The notes: a model not told the origin generated them from the letters alone. A stretch of 9,614 nucleotides of DNA from Proteiniphilum sp. (GCA_012728465.1 JAAYFB010000070.1:1-9614); one strand, 5' to 3'; shown: positions 1 to 6,672, counted from the first letter of the stretch. Numbers and translations are program-made.

Positions 1-1
1 C

Positions 2-385
2 ATGTTTGCAGGCGAACTACTGAAAGAGGTAAATATCCCTTGCGAAATTACATTTGTAAGATTTTCGTCATACGAAGGAATTTCAACGACTAATAATGTA
101 AAAGAGCTTATTGGACTAAACGAAAGTCTTGAAAATAGAACAGTGGTTATACTTGAAGACATCGTAGATTCAGGCAACACCATTGTTGAGCTAAAAAGAG
201 TTCTAGCCACTCACAATCCTAAAGAGGTAAAAGTAGCAACATTATTATTCAAGCCAGATGCTCTGAAACAAGACATTACAATCGATTATGTAGCAATGGA
301 AATTCCTAACGACTTCATTGTAGGATATGGTTTAGATTACGATGGTCTTGGCAGAAATCTGAAAAACATCTATAAAGTAATATAG
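2..385 (+). CDS. hpt: Hypoxanthine phosphoribosyltransferase, 3' part (5' end outside window)
   Basis: Purine-salvage enzyme that joins hypoxanthine or guanine to PRPP to give IMP or GMP in the cytoplasm. The visible 127 residues carry the type I phosphoribosyltransferase PRPP loop VVILEDIVDSGNT (visible residues 48-60), an upstream SSYEG segment (22-26) that fits the mobile catalytic loop, FKPDAL (83-88) in the purine-contacting region, and the C-terminal VGYGLDYDGLGRN (107-119) typical of HPRTs. Family members are usually about 175-180 residues, so roughly 50 N-terminal residues lie before the window. The first Met seen at base 2 is therefore internal rather than the start codon. The reading frame ends at TAG. 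No convincing hairpin terminator follows in the 208 bp before tonB. Family assignment is secure; base preference (Hyp, Gua or Xan) cannot be read from the sequence. Confidence 0.93.
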   Translation: MFAGELLKEVNIPCEITFVRFSSYEGISTTNNVKELIGLNESLENRTVVILEDIVDSGNTIVELKRVLATHNPKEVKVATLLFKPDALKQDITIDYVAMEIPNDFIVGYGLDYDGLGRNLKNIYKVI

Positions 386-531
386 CAATCAAATCAATCA
401 AGCAGGAATATAAACAGCTAAACTCAACAATGTAAAGCAAAAGCCTCTAATTGCAACCTCAATTTAACGTGATTAAAATGTTTTTTTGCGTTTTTTATTA
501 GCAATAATGGGTGCCATATTAAAATAATGTC

Positions 532-539
532 TATTTTTG
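532..539 (+). promoter_or_regulatory. Candidate tonB promoter, -7 element TATTTTTG
   Basis: The octamer matches the Bacteroidota -7 consensus TAnnTTTG and is followed by a pyrimidine (C). Transcription would start near 545, giving a leader of about 50 nt before the tonB ATG. I see no TTTG-type -33 element at the expected 18-21 bp upstream, so this is a half-match. It is supported mainly by being the best candidate in the gap between hpt and tonB. Confidence 0.45.
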
Positions 540-593
540 CATTACAGTTATGGGGATTGATAGTCTTAAAAACACAAATTTATAAAGAATAAA

Positions 594-1292
594 ATGAACG
601 AAGAAGTAAAAAAATCACCAAAAGCGAATCTAGAGACGCATAAAACTACATCTATCATGATGGGGATAGTTGTAGGTATTGCCGTTATCTTCTTCGCTTT
701 CGAATGGTCTTCAGAGTCAAAAAAATTGGACGAAAGCATTATTGTTCAAGATATTTTGGCTGAAGAGGAAATTGAGATCACTAGTCGTGAACCAGCTCCC
801 CCTCCACCACCACCTCCACCACCAGAAGTGGAAACCCCAGAAATTCTTGATGTTGTAGAGGAAGAAGTGGATAATACGATTGATATCAAAACAGAGGACG
901 ATGCTAGTACTCGACAAATGGAAACATATGTGCCACCACCACCACCAAAACCTAAAGTGGAAGAGGTAGCTGATGAGGTCTTCGTAGTAGTAGAGGAAAA
1001 TCCTGAATTTCCAGGAGGTGCTTCAGCTATGATGAAATTCCTTAGCGACAACATAAAGTATCCAGTAATCGCACAAGAAAACGGCATTCAAGGACGTGTA
1101 ATTACCAACTTCGTCGTAGAACGTGACGGTAGCATTACAGACGTTCAAGTAGTACGTGGTGTTGACCCATCTCTTGACAAAGAGGCATTACGTGTAATAC
1201 AGTCGATGCCTAAATGGAAACCAGGAAAACAGCGTGGTTCTACCGTACGTGTACGATTTACGTTGCCTGTAGTGTTCCGCTTACAGCAGTAA
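594..1292 (+). CDS. tonB: TonB energy transducer, periplasm-spanning
   Basis: Transmits the ExbB/ExbD proton-motive force to TonB-dependent (SusC-like) outer-membrane receptors. The 232 residues show the expected order: a short cytoplasmic N-terminus with the KKSPKANLE motif common in Bacteroidota TonB; one membrane helix (about 20-36); an acidic, proline-rich periplasmic linker with a run of nine prolines (69-77) and a second run (114-118); and a C-terminal TonB domain (about 129-232). In that domain NPEFPGG, IKYPVIAQENGIQGRV, FVVERDGSI and MPKWKPG are diagnostic. The start is preceded by A/T-rich sequence (AAAGAATAAA) rather than a Shine-Dalgarno site, as is normal in this phylum. It appears monocistronic, flanked by hpt and a 19-bp hairpin. 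The motor genes lie about 2.9 kb downstream rather than adjacent. It is probably the housekeeping TonB, but Bacteroidota often carry several, so exclusivity cannot be inferred. Confidence 0.95.
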   Translation: MNEEVKKSPKANLETHKTTSIMMGIVVGIAVIFFAFEWSSESKKLDESIIVQDILAEEEIEITSREPAPPPPPPPPPEVETPEILDVVEEEVDNTIDIKTEDDASTRQMETYVPPPPPKPKVEEVADEVFVVVEENPEFPGGASAMMKFLSDNIKYPVIAQENGIQGRVITNFVVERDGSITDVQVVRGVDPSLDKEALRVIQSMPKWKPGKQRGSTVRVRFTLPVVFRLQQ

Positions 1293-1313
1293 TATTTTAA
1301 TAATACAACAATT

Positions 1314-1359
1314 TTATAGCAAAAGCTGTCTTTATAATACAAGACGGCTTTTGTTATAA
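1314..1359 (+). terminator. Intrinsic terminator after tonB (long, possibly bidirectional hairpin)
   Basis: The arms 1314-1332 and 1341-1359 pair over 19 bp with two G-U wobbles and no mismatch, around an 8-nt loop (TATAATAC). The GC-rich core AAAAGCTGTCTT/AAGACGGCTTTT ends in a short U run within the stem. The A-run on the 5' arm would give U's on the other strand. It lies 22 bp after the tonB stop and 32 bp before the prenyl synthase start. Confidence 0.75.
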
Positions 1360-1390
1360 TACACACACTCACTAATAGGTTTACTTTATT

Positions 1391-2368
1391 ATGACACATA
1401 GCACAGAGAAATTAATAAACATGATTGAGAATAAAATATCATCTCTACCACTCAATCAAGAACCCCAAACACTTTTCGAACCCATACAGTACATTCTATC
1501 TCTTGGAGGAAAAAGAATTAGACCCCTATTAACTCTGATGGCATCAAATCTTTTTTCTGACGATACGGAAGCTGCATTAAATGCTGCAATAGCAATTGAG
1601 GTATTCCATAATTTCACACTATTGCATGACGACTTAATGGACAAGTCGGATATGAGGAGAGGCAAACAAACTGTTCATAAAAAATGGAATCCTAACACAG
1701 CAATTTTGTCTGGTGATGCAATGCTTATCGAAGCATATAAGTACATTGCAAAAGTACCCGTGGATGTACTTCCCGAAGCATTAAATCTTTTCACGCAAAC
1801 ATCTATGGAAGTTTGTCAAGGGCAACAGTATGATATGGACTTTGAAGAGAGAGACGATGTTTCTGTTGAGGAATACATTGCTATGATAAGATTAAAAACA
1901 GCCGTACTAGTAGGATGCTCACTAAAGATGGGTGCTCTTGCCGCAAATTCATCAAAACAAGACGCAGACTATCTTTATGATTTTGGCATTAATATTGGTT
2001 TAGCATTTCAGCTAAAGGATGATTTATTGGATGTGTATGGAGAAACTGCCAAGTTTGGAAAGAAATTAGGCGGTGACATCTTAAATAACAAAAAAACATT
2101 CTTGCTTATTAAAGCACTAGAGTTATCAAATAAAGATCAAAACGAAGAGCTTAATAAATGGATAAGCTTGGAAAAATTTGACAATGATGAAAAAATAAAT
2201 GCAGTAAAAAATATTTATAATGAATTAAATTTGAAAAGTATTGCAGAAAGTCTCATGAAAAAATATTATCTTGCAGCACTTAATTCACTTTCAGCTGTGA
2301 GTGTGGCTGATAACAAAAAAACTGAGCTCACAAATTTAGCTGAATCTCTAATGTATAGAGAACTGTAA
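1391..2368 (+). CDS. Polyprenyl (trans-prenyl) diphosphate synthase, probably short chain
   Basis: Class I isoprenoid synthase that condenses isopentenyl diphosphate onto allylic diphosphates in the cytoplasm. The 325 residues contain the IPP-binding GGKRIRP (39-45), the first Asp-rich motif DDLMD (80-84) followed by RRG (89-91), QGQQYDMDFE, and the second Asp-rich motif FQLKDDLLD with D210, D211 and D214. The first motif lacks the two-residue insertion of bacterial IspA-type farnesyl synthases. The fifth residue before it is Phe75, a bulky residue that limits product length in short-chain synthases. I therefore infer C15-C20 products rather than a quinone side chain, but this is not proven. 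It heads a run with the downstream genes (12 bp to the next ORF). A weak promoter match (TTTG at 1350-1353, TAGGTTTA at 1376-1383) overlaps the tonB terminator. Confidence 0.9.
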   Translation: MTHSTEKLINMIENKISSLPLNQEPQTLFEPIQYILSLGGKRIRPLLTLMASNLFSDDTEAALNAAIAIEVFHNFTLLHDDLMDKSDMRRGKQTVHKKWNPNTAILSGDAMLIEAYKYIAKVPVDVLPEALNLFTQTSMEVCQGQQYDMDFEERDDVSVEEYIAMIRLKTAVLVGCSLKMGALAANSSKQDADYLYDFGINIGLAFQLKDDLLDVYGETAKFGKKLGGDILNNKKTFLLIKALELSNKDQNEELNKWISLEKFDNDEKINAVKNIYNELNLKSIAESLMKKYYLAALNSLSAVSVADNKKTELTNLAESLMYREL

Positions 2369-2380
2369 ATTTAAAAGGAT

Positions 2381-3088
2381 ATGCCCTATAGAAGATTGCC
2401 AAATACAGACATATCACGAATCAAAGCTCTAAAAACAGCGATTGAAAAATCGTCTAGTATTGATTTTAAAAATGTAGCTTTAAACACTAAAACTTTAGCT
2501 GATGCAAGAACAATTGTTGAAAAGTTTGAGCGTTTAACATTAAAATATCAGCGAACATTTGATACACAAGTAAAGGCAAACATCTCATTTCAGGCTAAAG
2601 TGAAGTCAGCACGACTATATATTTCTCATTTTGTTCAAGTATTGAACATGTGTGTCATTCGCTCAGAAATAAAAACAAATCAATTAGAATTATATGGACT
2701 TCAAGAGTTGGATCTTATTTTGCCAGATTTAAGCTCAAATGATATGATACTAGAATGGGGTGAAAAAATAATAAATGGAGAGAGAGAGCGTATCCTACAA
2801 GGGGGTGTTCCCATTTACAATCCTAGCATTGCAAAAGTTAATGTTATGTTCTCACAATTTAAGGAGGGATATAAAACACAAAAGATTCACCAAAATGCTA
2901 CTAATAGAATTCAAGAAGAAATATCTGATTTTAGAGAAGTGGTAGATAAGGTCATTTTAAATATTTGGGATGAAGTAGAAGAATATAACTCCAGTTTCGA
3001 ACAAAACAAAAGGATCGAAAAGAATAAAGAGTATGGCATAATATACTACTACCGAAAAGGAGAAACTATAGCAAATGAGAATGATTGA
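2381..3088 (+). CDS. Uncharacterised helical protein encoded with TatD DNase
   Basis: I do not recognise a characterised family. The 235-residue product has no signal peptide and no membrane helix, and is rich in Lys, Glu, Asn and Ile. Most of it looks alpha-helical, including a likely coiled-coil-like stretch near the C-terminus (about 180-220: IQEEISDFREVVDKVI and following). The N-terminus MPYRRLPNTDISRI resembles, from memory, conserved hypothetical proteins of Bacteroidales; this should be treated as unverified. The start is chosen because it lies 12 bp after the prenyl synthase stop and is preceded by AAAAGGAT, too close to the ATG to be a standard Shine-Dalgarno site. Its 3' end overlaps the start of tatD by 14 bp (or 8 bp if the second Met is used), suggesting translational coupling. 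No function can be assigned. Confidence 0.8.
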   Translation: MPYRRLPNTDISRIKALKTAIEKSSSIDFKNVALNTKTLADARTIVEKFERLTLKYQRTFDTQVKANISFQAKVKSARLYISHFVQVLNMCVIRSEIKTNQLELYGLQELDLILPDLSSNDMILEWGEKIINGERERILQGGVPIYNPSIAKVNVMFSQFKEGYKTQKIHQNATNRIQEEISDFREVVDKVILNIWDEVEEYNSSFEQNKRIEKNKEYGIIYYYRKGETIANEND

Positions 3089-3845
3089 CACACACGCACA
3101 TCTATTTGCAGAAGACTTTGACGATGACTTAGATGACGTAATCGATAGAGCATTAACTGCAGGTGTAGTTAAAATATTGCTACCAAATATTGATGAGAAA
3201 TCTATTAACTCATTAAATAGCACAGTAAGGAGACACCCTGATGTATTTTTACCTATGATGGGCCTGCATCCTACAAGTGTAACTGAAAAGTGGAAAAAGC
3301 AACTAGAAATAATATACAACGAACTAAATAGCAATAATTATATTGCTATTGGTGAAATTGGCTTGGATCTTTATTGGGACAAAAGCAGCTTAAACATACA
3401 GCAAGCAGCATTTGAGCAACAGCTAAAATGGAGTGTCGAAAAAGAGTTGCCTGTATCAATGCACTCAAGAAATGCAATAAAAGAGGTAATAGCATCTATA
3501 AAAAGGGTTGACAAAAAAAATATTTATGGTGTATTCCATAGCTTCGGTGGAAGTGAGGAAGAATTAGAAAACATACTACAGTTAGAAAACTTTTATGTGG
3601 GAGTAAACGGAGTTGTAACGTTTAAAAACTCTGGTCTAGATAAAGTAATCAAGAATTGCCCGTTAGAAAGGCTAGTCATCGAAACAGATTCTCCTTGGCT
3701 AGCACCAATTCCTAATAGAGGAAAGAGAAATGAATCATCTTATCTAACACAAATAATAAAAAAGTTATCATCAATATACGAAATTGCAGAAAATGACATT
3801 GCGGAAAGAACATATATAAATGCCCGTAAAGTATTTAATATATGA
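3075..3845 (+). CDS. tatD: TatD-family metal-dependent hydrolase / DNase
   Basis: TIM-barrel amidohydrolase-superfamily nuclease. Characterised TatD/YcfH proteins are Mg-dependent 3'-5' exo/endonucleases or D-aminoacyl-tRNA-related hydrolases. The metal site is complete: the HxH motif (H7, H9) in IDTHAHL, Glu94 in GEIGLDLYWD, His130 in SMHSRNA, His155 in FHSFGG and Asp205 in ETDSPWLAP. Length (256 residues) is normal for the family. The start is ambiguous. ATG at 3075 gives MRMIDTHAHL, while ATG at 3081 gives the more usual MIDTHAHL; both overlap the upstream gene. It is the last gene of the three-gene run. The sequence after its stop is A/T rich with no clean hairpin before the tRNA gene. 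Family assignment is firm, but the substrate is unknown; it could equally be called a YcfH-type hydrolase. Confidence 0.93.
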   Translation: MRMIDTHAHLFAEDFDDDLDDVIDRALTAGVVKILLPNIDEKSINSLNSTVRRHPDVFLPMMGLHPTSVTEKWKKQLEIIYNELNSNNYIAIGEIGLDLYWDKSSLNIQQAAFEQQLKWSVEKELPVSMHSRNAIKEVIASIKRVDKKNIYGVFHSFGGSEEELENILQLENFYVGVNGVVTFKNSGLDKVIKNCPLERLVIETDSPWLAPIPNRGKRNESSYLTQIIKKLSSIYEIAENDIAERTYINARKVFNI

Positions 3846-3939
3846 GAGTTAGATAGCTATTTAGGCATGTCATTTCACTAATAAATATTTTTTTTAAAAT
3901 AATTTGCATTTGAAATAGTCGTTTAATAGATAAATTCTG

Positions 3940-3947
3940 TACTTTTG
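3940..3947 (+). promoter_or_regulatory. Candidate promoter for tRNA-Ser, -7 element TACTTTTG
   Basis: An exact TAnnTTTG match followed by T. It would start transcripts near 3953, about 60 nt before the mature tRNA. No TTTG lies at the ideal distance upstream; the nearest, at 3909-3912, is 27 bp away. An alternative pairing uses this element's TTTG (3944-3947) as the -33 box, with TAGTTTTTG (3969-3977) as a slightly stretched -7 box 21 bp downstream. Which is used cannot be decided from sequence. Confidence 0.4.
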
Positions 3948-4013
3948 TATCTGAAAAGGTGGAAAAAATAGTTTTTGATGAATAACTGGGCAGTGCCAAC
4001 ACAATAAGAACAA

Positions 4014-4101
4014 GGAGAGGTGCTCGAGTGGTTGAAGAGGCACGCCTGGAAAGCGTGTATGCGCCAAAAGTGCATCGCGGGTTCGAATCCCGCTCTCTCC
4101 G
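4014..4101 (+). tRNA. tRNA-Ser, anticodon GGA
   Basis: An 88-nt class II tRNA that reads UCC/UCU serine codons. The acceptor arm GGAGAGG pairs with TCTCTCC (last pair G-U), with discriminator G101 of the local range (base 4101), as expected for serine. The anticodon stem CACGC/GCGTG (4041-4045/4053-4057) holds the loop CTGGAAA with anticodon GGA at 4048-4050. The long variable arm forms a 6-bp stem (ATGCGC/GTGCAT) with loop CAAAA. The T arm is GCGGG-TTCGAAT-CCCGC. The CCA end is not encoded (CGA follows the discriminator), so it must be added enzymatically. It lies 119 bp upstream of exbB on the same strand. Confidence 0.97.
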
Positions 4102-4220
4102 CGATTGAAAATGAAAAAGATAAGACTAAGAATATTAGAGAACAAATACAATATTAGAAATAAAATCAAAAATCGAACAAAAAATTAATTCATTAATCCA
4201 AAAAAAAAATTGAACACACA

Positions 4221-4988
4221 ATGAAAAAGTTATTTGCAATTTTAGCAATCTTCGGCCTATTGTCTGTAGGATTGCCAACGTACCTTTCAGCTCAAGATGC
4301 TGCAGCAGAGATCACATCAATGGCTGTGTCTGAAACAGATGCAGGTGGTTTCCACCAAGCACTTAAAGTTAAGTTTATAGAGGGTGGTGCTGGCTTTATG
4401 GCACTTATCGTTATCTCTTTAATTCTAGGACTTGCATACTGTTTAGAAAGAATTATCTACCTTAGCTTAGCTGATGTTAATCCAAAAGCTCTTCTTGAAG
4501 GTGTAGGAAATGCACTTGACAAAGGTGATATTGAAGGAGCCAAAAACATTGCTCGCAACACTCGTGGCCCAATCGCTTCTATCGCTTATCAGGGTTTGAT
4601 ACGTTTAGATCAAGGTCCTGATGAAGTAGAACGTGCAATTGTTGCTTACGGTGGTGTACAAAGCGGTCTTCTAGAAAAAAACCTTTCATGGATTACACTT
4701 TTTATCGCTTTAGCTCCATCTCTAGGTTTCTTGGGAACAGTTATCGGTATGGTTCAAGCGTTTGACGATATCCAACGTGCAGGTGATATGAGCCCGACTA
4801 TTGTTGCAGGTGGTATGAAGGTTGCTCTTATTACTACTGTAGGTGGTCTTATCGTAGCTCTTATCCTTCAAATTTTCTACAACTACATTCTATCAAAACT
4901 TGAGAACATCCTTAACAAAATGGAAGATTCTTCAATTACTTTATTAGACCAAGTAGTTAAATACAACGTTAAATACAAAAAACTGTAA
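4221..4988 (+). CDS. exbB: ExbB / MotA-TolQ family proton channel subunit
   Basis: Pentameric inner-membrane stator that, with ExbD, converts proton flow into TonB motion. The 255 residues begin with a hydrophobic, signal-like segment ending in LSAQDA (about 1-25), as in many Bacteroidota ExbB proteins. Three membrane helices follow (about 57-75, 156-176, 199-221), with a cytoplasmic domain between helices 1 and 2. The family signature APSLGFLGTVIGMVQAFDDI (165-184) and the third-helix segment VALITTVGGLIVALILQ carry the conserved small and Thr residues that line the channel. The start is preceded by very A-rich sequence with no Shine-Dalgarno site. It heads a four-gene operon, with 5 bp to the next gene. 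There is no obvious separate promoter between the tRNA and this start, so read-through from the tRNA promoter is possible. MotA and TolQ are alternative family names, but the ExbD neighbours support ExbB. Confidence 0.94.
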   Translation: MKKLFAILAIFGLLSVGLPTYLSAQDAAAEITSMAVSETDAGGFHQALKVKFIEGGAGFMALIVISLILGLAYCLERIIYLSLADVNPKALLEGVGNALDKGDIEGAKNIARNTRGPIASIAYQGLIRLDQGPDEVERAIVAYGGVQSGLLEKNLSWITLFIALAPSLGFLGTVIGMVQAFDDIQRAGDMSPTIVAGGMKVALITTVGGLIVALILQIFYNYILSKLENILNKMEDSSITLLDQVVKYNVKYKKL

Positions 4989-4993
4989 TCAAA

Positions 4994-5473
4994 ATGGCTG
5001 TAACAAAAATACGTAAAATCTCCAGTTGGACATTTCTAACTTCGATTTTTATATCGTTGGTAGTAATTGCTCTATTCTTATTTGGAGGTCAAGCAGCAGC
5101 AGACCAAAAGATTGTAGCAGATTTACCTCAGCCAGCATTTACTGACATAGTGCTGTATTGGGCATATGCCTTGTTAGGAGTTACAATCATATCATTGGCT
5201 CTATTTGCTGTGATAGGATTCTTTCAAAACTTAAAAGTAAACAAAAAAGGAGCTTTAGGCAGTTTATTAGTACTAGTTGCCATGGCTGCTCTATTAATAA
5301 TTACATACACAATTGGTAGTGGTGAGATACTTCATATCCCCGGTTATGAGGGTCCAGACAATAATCCAACAACACTCAAAATGACTGATATGTGGATTTA
5401 CAGCATGTATATCATGCTAATATTGAGCATAGCAGCAATTGTAGTAAGTCCTTTATTAGCAAGAAGAAAATAA
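4994..5473 (+). CDS. Uncharacterised four-helix membrane protein of the Ton motor operon
   Basis: I recognise no named domain. The 159-residue product has four predicted membrane helices (about 12-30, 53-78, 86-107 and 132-155). Loop 1 is short (GGQAAADQKIVADLPQPAF). A longer loop between helices 3 and 4 contains GSGEILHIPGYEGPDN and is probably periplasmic if both termini are cytoplasmic. The tail LLARRK is basic, consistent with a cytoplasmic C-terminus. It begins 5 bp after exbB and ends 43 bp before exbD, so it is almost certainly co-transcribed. From memory, a similar small membrane ORF sits at this position in other Bacteroidales Ton clusters, suggesting an accessory or assembly subunit of ExbB/ExbD; this is inference from position only. 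It lacks the SxxxD motif of ExbD and the GTVIGM motif of ExbB, so it is not simply a third paralogue. Confidence 0.85.
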   Translation: MAVTKIRKISSWTFLTSIFISLVVIALFLFGGQAAADQKIVADLPQPAFTDIVLYWAYALLGVTIISLALFAVIGFFQNLKVNKKGALGSLLVLVAMAALLIITYTIGSGEILHIPGYEGPDNNPTTLKMTDMWIYSMYIMLILSIAAIVVSPLLARRK

Positions 5474-5516
5474 GACATTTATCCTATTAAGTTAGGTTAA
5501 TAAAACAAATCAAAAA

Positions 5517-6155
5517 ATGGCAAGAACAAAAAAGAAACTACCAAGTTTGAACGCAAGTTCGATGGCAGATATTTCGTTTCTTTTACTTACCTTCTTTTTG
5601 CTTGTTTCTAGTATGGATACCGATAGTGGTTTGGCAAGACGATTGCCCCCACCACCTCAGGACGAAGAGAATCTTCAGGAGATGAAGATACAAAAACGTA
5701 ACCTACTTGTTATTCTAGTTAACGCTAATAACGAGACGATGGTTAGATCCGAGGAAGGTACAGAGTGGTATTCTAATCAAGATGAACTACTAGGAAAAGG
5801 AGGCAAAACGGCTTTGAAGGATAAAGTAATCGAATTTGTTTTGAATACTAATAACAGCGAGTTGCTACCAATAGTTACAGAAAAAGAGTTTGATGCCCCT
5901 ATTGGTGTCGTTCCTGTAACTGAACAGCACGTTGTTTCGCTTCAAAATGATGCTACAACAAGCTATAAAACTTACATTGCAGTTCAAAACGAACTAGTAA
6001 GAGCTTACAATGAGTTGCGTCAAGCAGGAGCTAAGAAGTATTTCAACAACGACTACGAAAATCTACTTGAACCACAACAAAAATTAATTCAAGAGTTGTA
6101 TCCACAGAAAATTTCTGAGGCTGAACCTAAAAACTTTTCGAGAGGAGATAATTGA
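5517..6155 (+). CDS. exbD: ExbD-family biopolymer transporter, long form
   Basis: The ExbD subunit carries the protonated aspartate inside the ExbB pentamer and has a periplasmic domain that interacts with TonB. Here the basic N-terminus MARTKKKLPSLN leads into SSMADISFLLLTFFLLVSSM, with the essential membrane Asp at residue 18 and one helix (about 19-33). A tetraproline linker follows (44-47). At 212 residues it is well over the usual ~140. The extra length lies between the first strand (RNLLVILVNA, 61-70) and the conserved ExbD helix (YKTYIAVQNELVRAYNELR, 150-168), plus a C-terminal tail (169-212) beyond that helix. It is preceded by an A-rich leader without Shine-Dalgarno. The next exbD starts 1 bp after its stop. 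Family assignment is firm; the role of the extra segments is unknown. Confidence 0.92.
   Translation: MARTKKKLPSLNASSMADISFLLLTFFLLVSSMDTDSGLARRLPPPPQDEENLQEMKIQKRNLLVILVNANNETMVRSEEGTEWYSNQDELLGKGGKTALKDKVIEFVLNTNNSELLPIVTEKEFDAPIGVVPVTEQHVVSLQNDATTSYKTYIAVQNELVRAYNELRQAGAKKYFNNDYENLLEPQQKLIQELYPQKISEAEPKNFSRGDN
6143..6147 (+). promoter_or_regulatory. Shine-Dalgarno-like AGGAG before second exbD
   Basis: AGGAG lies inside the end of the first exbD, 9 nt before the second exbD ATG at 6157. Most starts in this window lack such a site, which is normal in Bacteroidota. The match therefore stands out, and it supports the 6157 start and coupled translation. It also encodes Arg-Gly of the upstream protein, so it may be coincidental. 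Confidence 0.4.
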
Positions 6156-6156
6156 T

Positions 6157-6615
6157 ATGGGAAAATTTACTAAAAGTGGCGGCAGGGAAATGCCCGAATT
6201 GAATACTTCTTCAATGCCCGACTTGGTTTTCGCCATCCTATTCTTCTTCATGGTAACAACTACCATGCGCTCGGAGGAATTAATGGTAAAAATCAAATTA
6301 CCGTCGGCTACAGAAGTACAGAAACTGGAAAAGAAGTCACTTGTGACATACATCAATATTGGTCCTCCAACTGATGCTAAATTTGGAACAGGTACTCAAA
6401 TGCAGCTTAATGATAAGTTTGCGGAAGTAGAAGACATCCAAGACTACATCGCTCAAGAAAAGTCAAGCATGAGTGAGTCAGATCAACAATTGATGACTGT
6501 ATCAATTAAAGCTGACGAAGACACTAGGATGAGCTACATCAGTGACGTGAAGCAAGCACTTAGAAAAGCATATGCTCTGAAGATAAGTTATTCTTCAAGA
6601 AAAGCAGAAAACTAA
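6157..6615 (+). CDS. exbD: ExbD-family biopolymer transporter, second paralogue
   Basis: Second ExbD of the Ton motor, 152 residues, near the normal family length. The N-terminus MGKFTKSGGREMPELN leads into SSMPDLVFAILFFFMVTTTM, with the conserved membrane Asp at residue 22 and Pro in place of the Ala found in its neighbour. The periplasmic part contains VTYINIG (first strand), VSIKADEDTRMSYISDVKQ and KAYALKISYS, the canonical ExbD fold end. It starts 1 bp after the upstream exbD stop and ends just before a strong terminator, so it closes the operon. The two ExbD proteins are clearly diverged and probably form a heterodimer in the ExbB pore; this is inferred from the presence of two genes, not shown by sequence. 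A TolR role is a less likely alternative because no TolA/B/Pal gene is nearby. Confidence 0.93.
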   Translation: MGKFTKSGGREMPELNTSSMPDLVFAILFFFMVTTTMRSEELMVKIKLPSATEVQKLEKKSLVTYINIGPPTDAKFGTGTQMQLNDKFAEVEDIQDYIAQEKSSMSESDQQLMTVSIKADEDTRMSYISDVKQALRKAYALKISYSSRKAEN

Positions 6616-6632
6616 GATGCTTTAAAATTTTC

Positions 6633-6672
6633 AAAAGGTCGAATCACATTAATGTGGTTCGGCCTTTTTTTT
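6633..6672 (+). terminator. Strong intrinsic terminator of the exbB-exbD operon
   Basis: The arms 6633-6650 and 6651-6668 form a near-perfect palindrome (AAAAGGTCGAATCACATT / AATGTGGTTCGGCCTTTT) with two G-U wobbles. The practical loop is about 4 nt at the centre. A run of eight T's (6665-6672) follows the GGCC. It lies 17 bp after the second exbD stop. Confidence 0.92.

Noticed and set aside
717..1087. Two minus-strand ORFs opposite tonB rich in Gly or Trp
   Set aside because: Their composition is created by the complement of proline codons in the TonB linker; no start context or family resemblance.
1145..1399. Minus-strand ORF opposite the tonB 3' end
   Set aside because: It runs through the tonB coding region and its terminator hairpin and has no recognisable domain.
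2957..3334. Minus-strand 125-codon ORF with a hydrophobic stretch
   Set aside because: It lies wholly opposite the hypothetical gene and tatD, whose catalytic motifs prove the plus-strand reading.
4014..4101. tRNA-Ser as an integration site for a genomic island
   Set aside because: No integrase nearby, no duplicate of the tRNA 3' end seen downstream, and the flanking genes are core functions.
3894..4169. Minus-strand 91-codon ORF containing GESGIRTRDALLAHTRFPGV
   Set aside because: It is the antisense of the tRNA-Ser gene and its flanks. This peptide pattern is a well-known spurious ORF produced by reading tRNA-Ser backwards.
6084..6356. Minus-strand 90-codon ORF opposite the exbD junction
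   Set aside because: Both ExbD proteins are clearly encoded on the plus strand here; the antisense frame is incidental.
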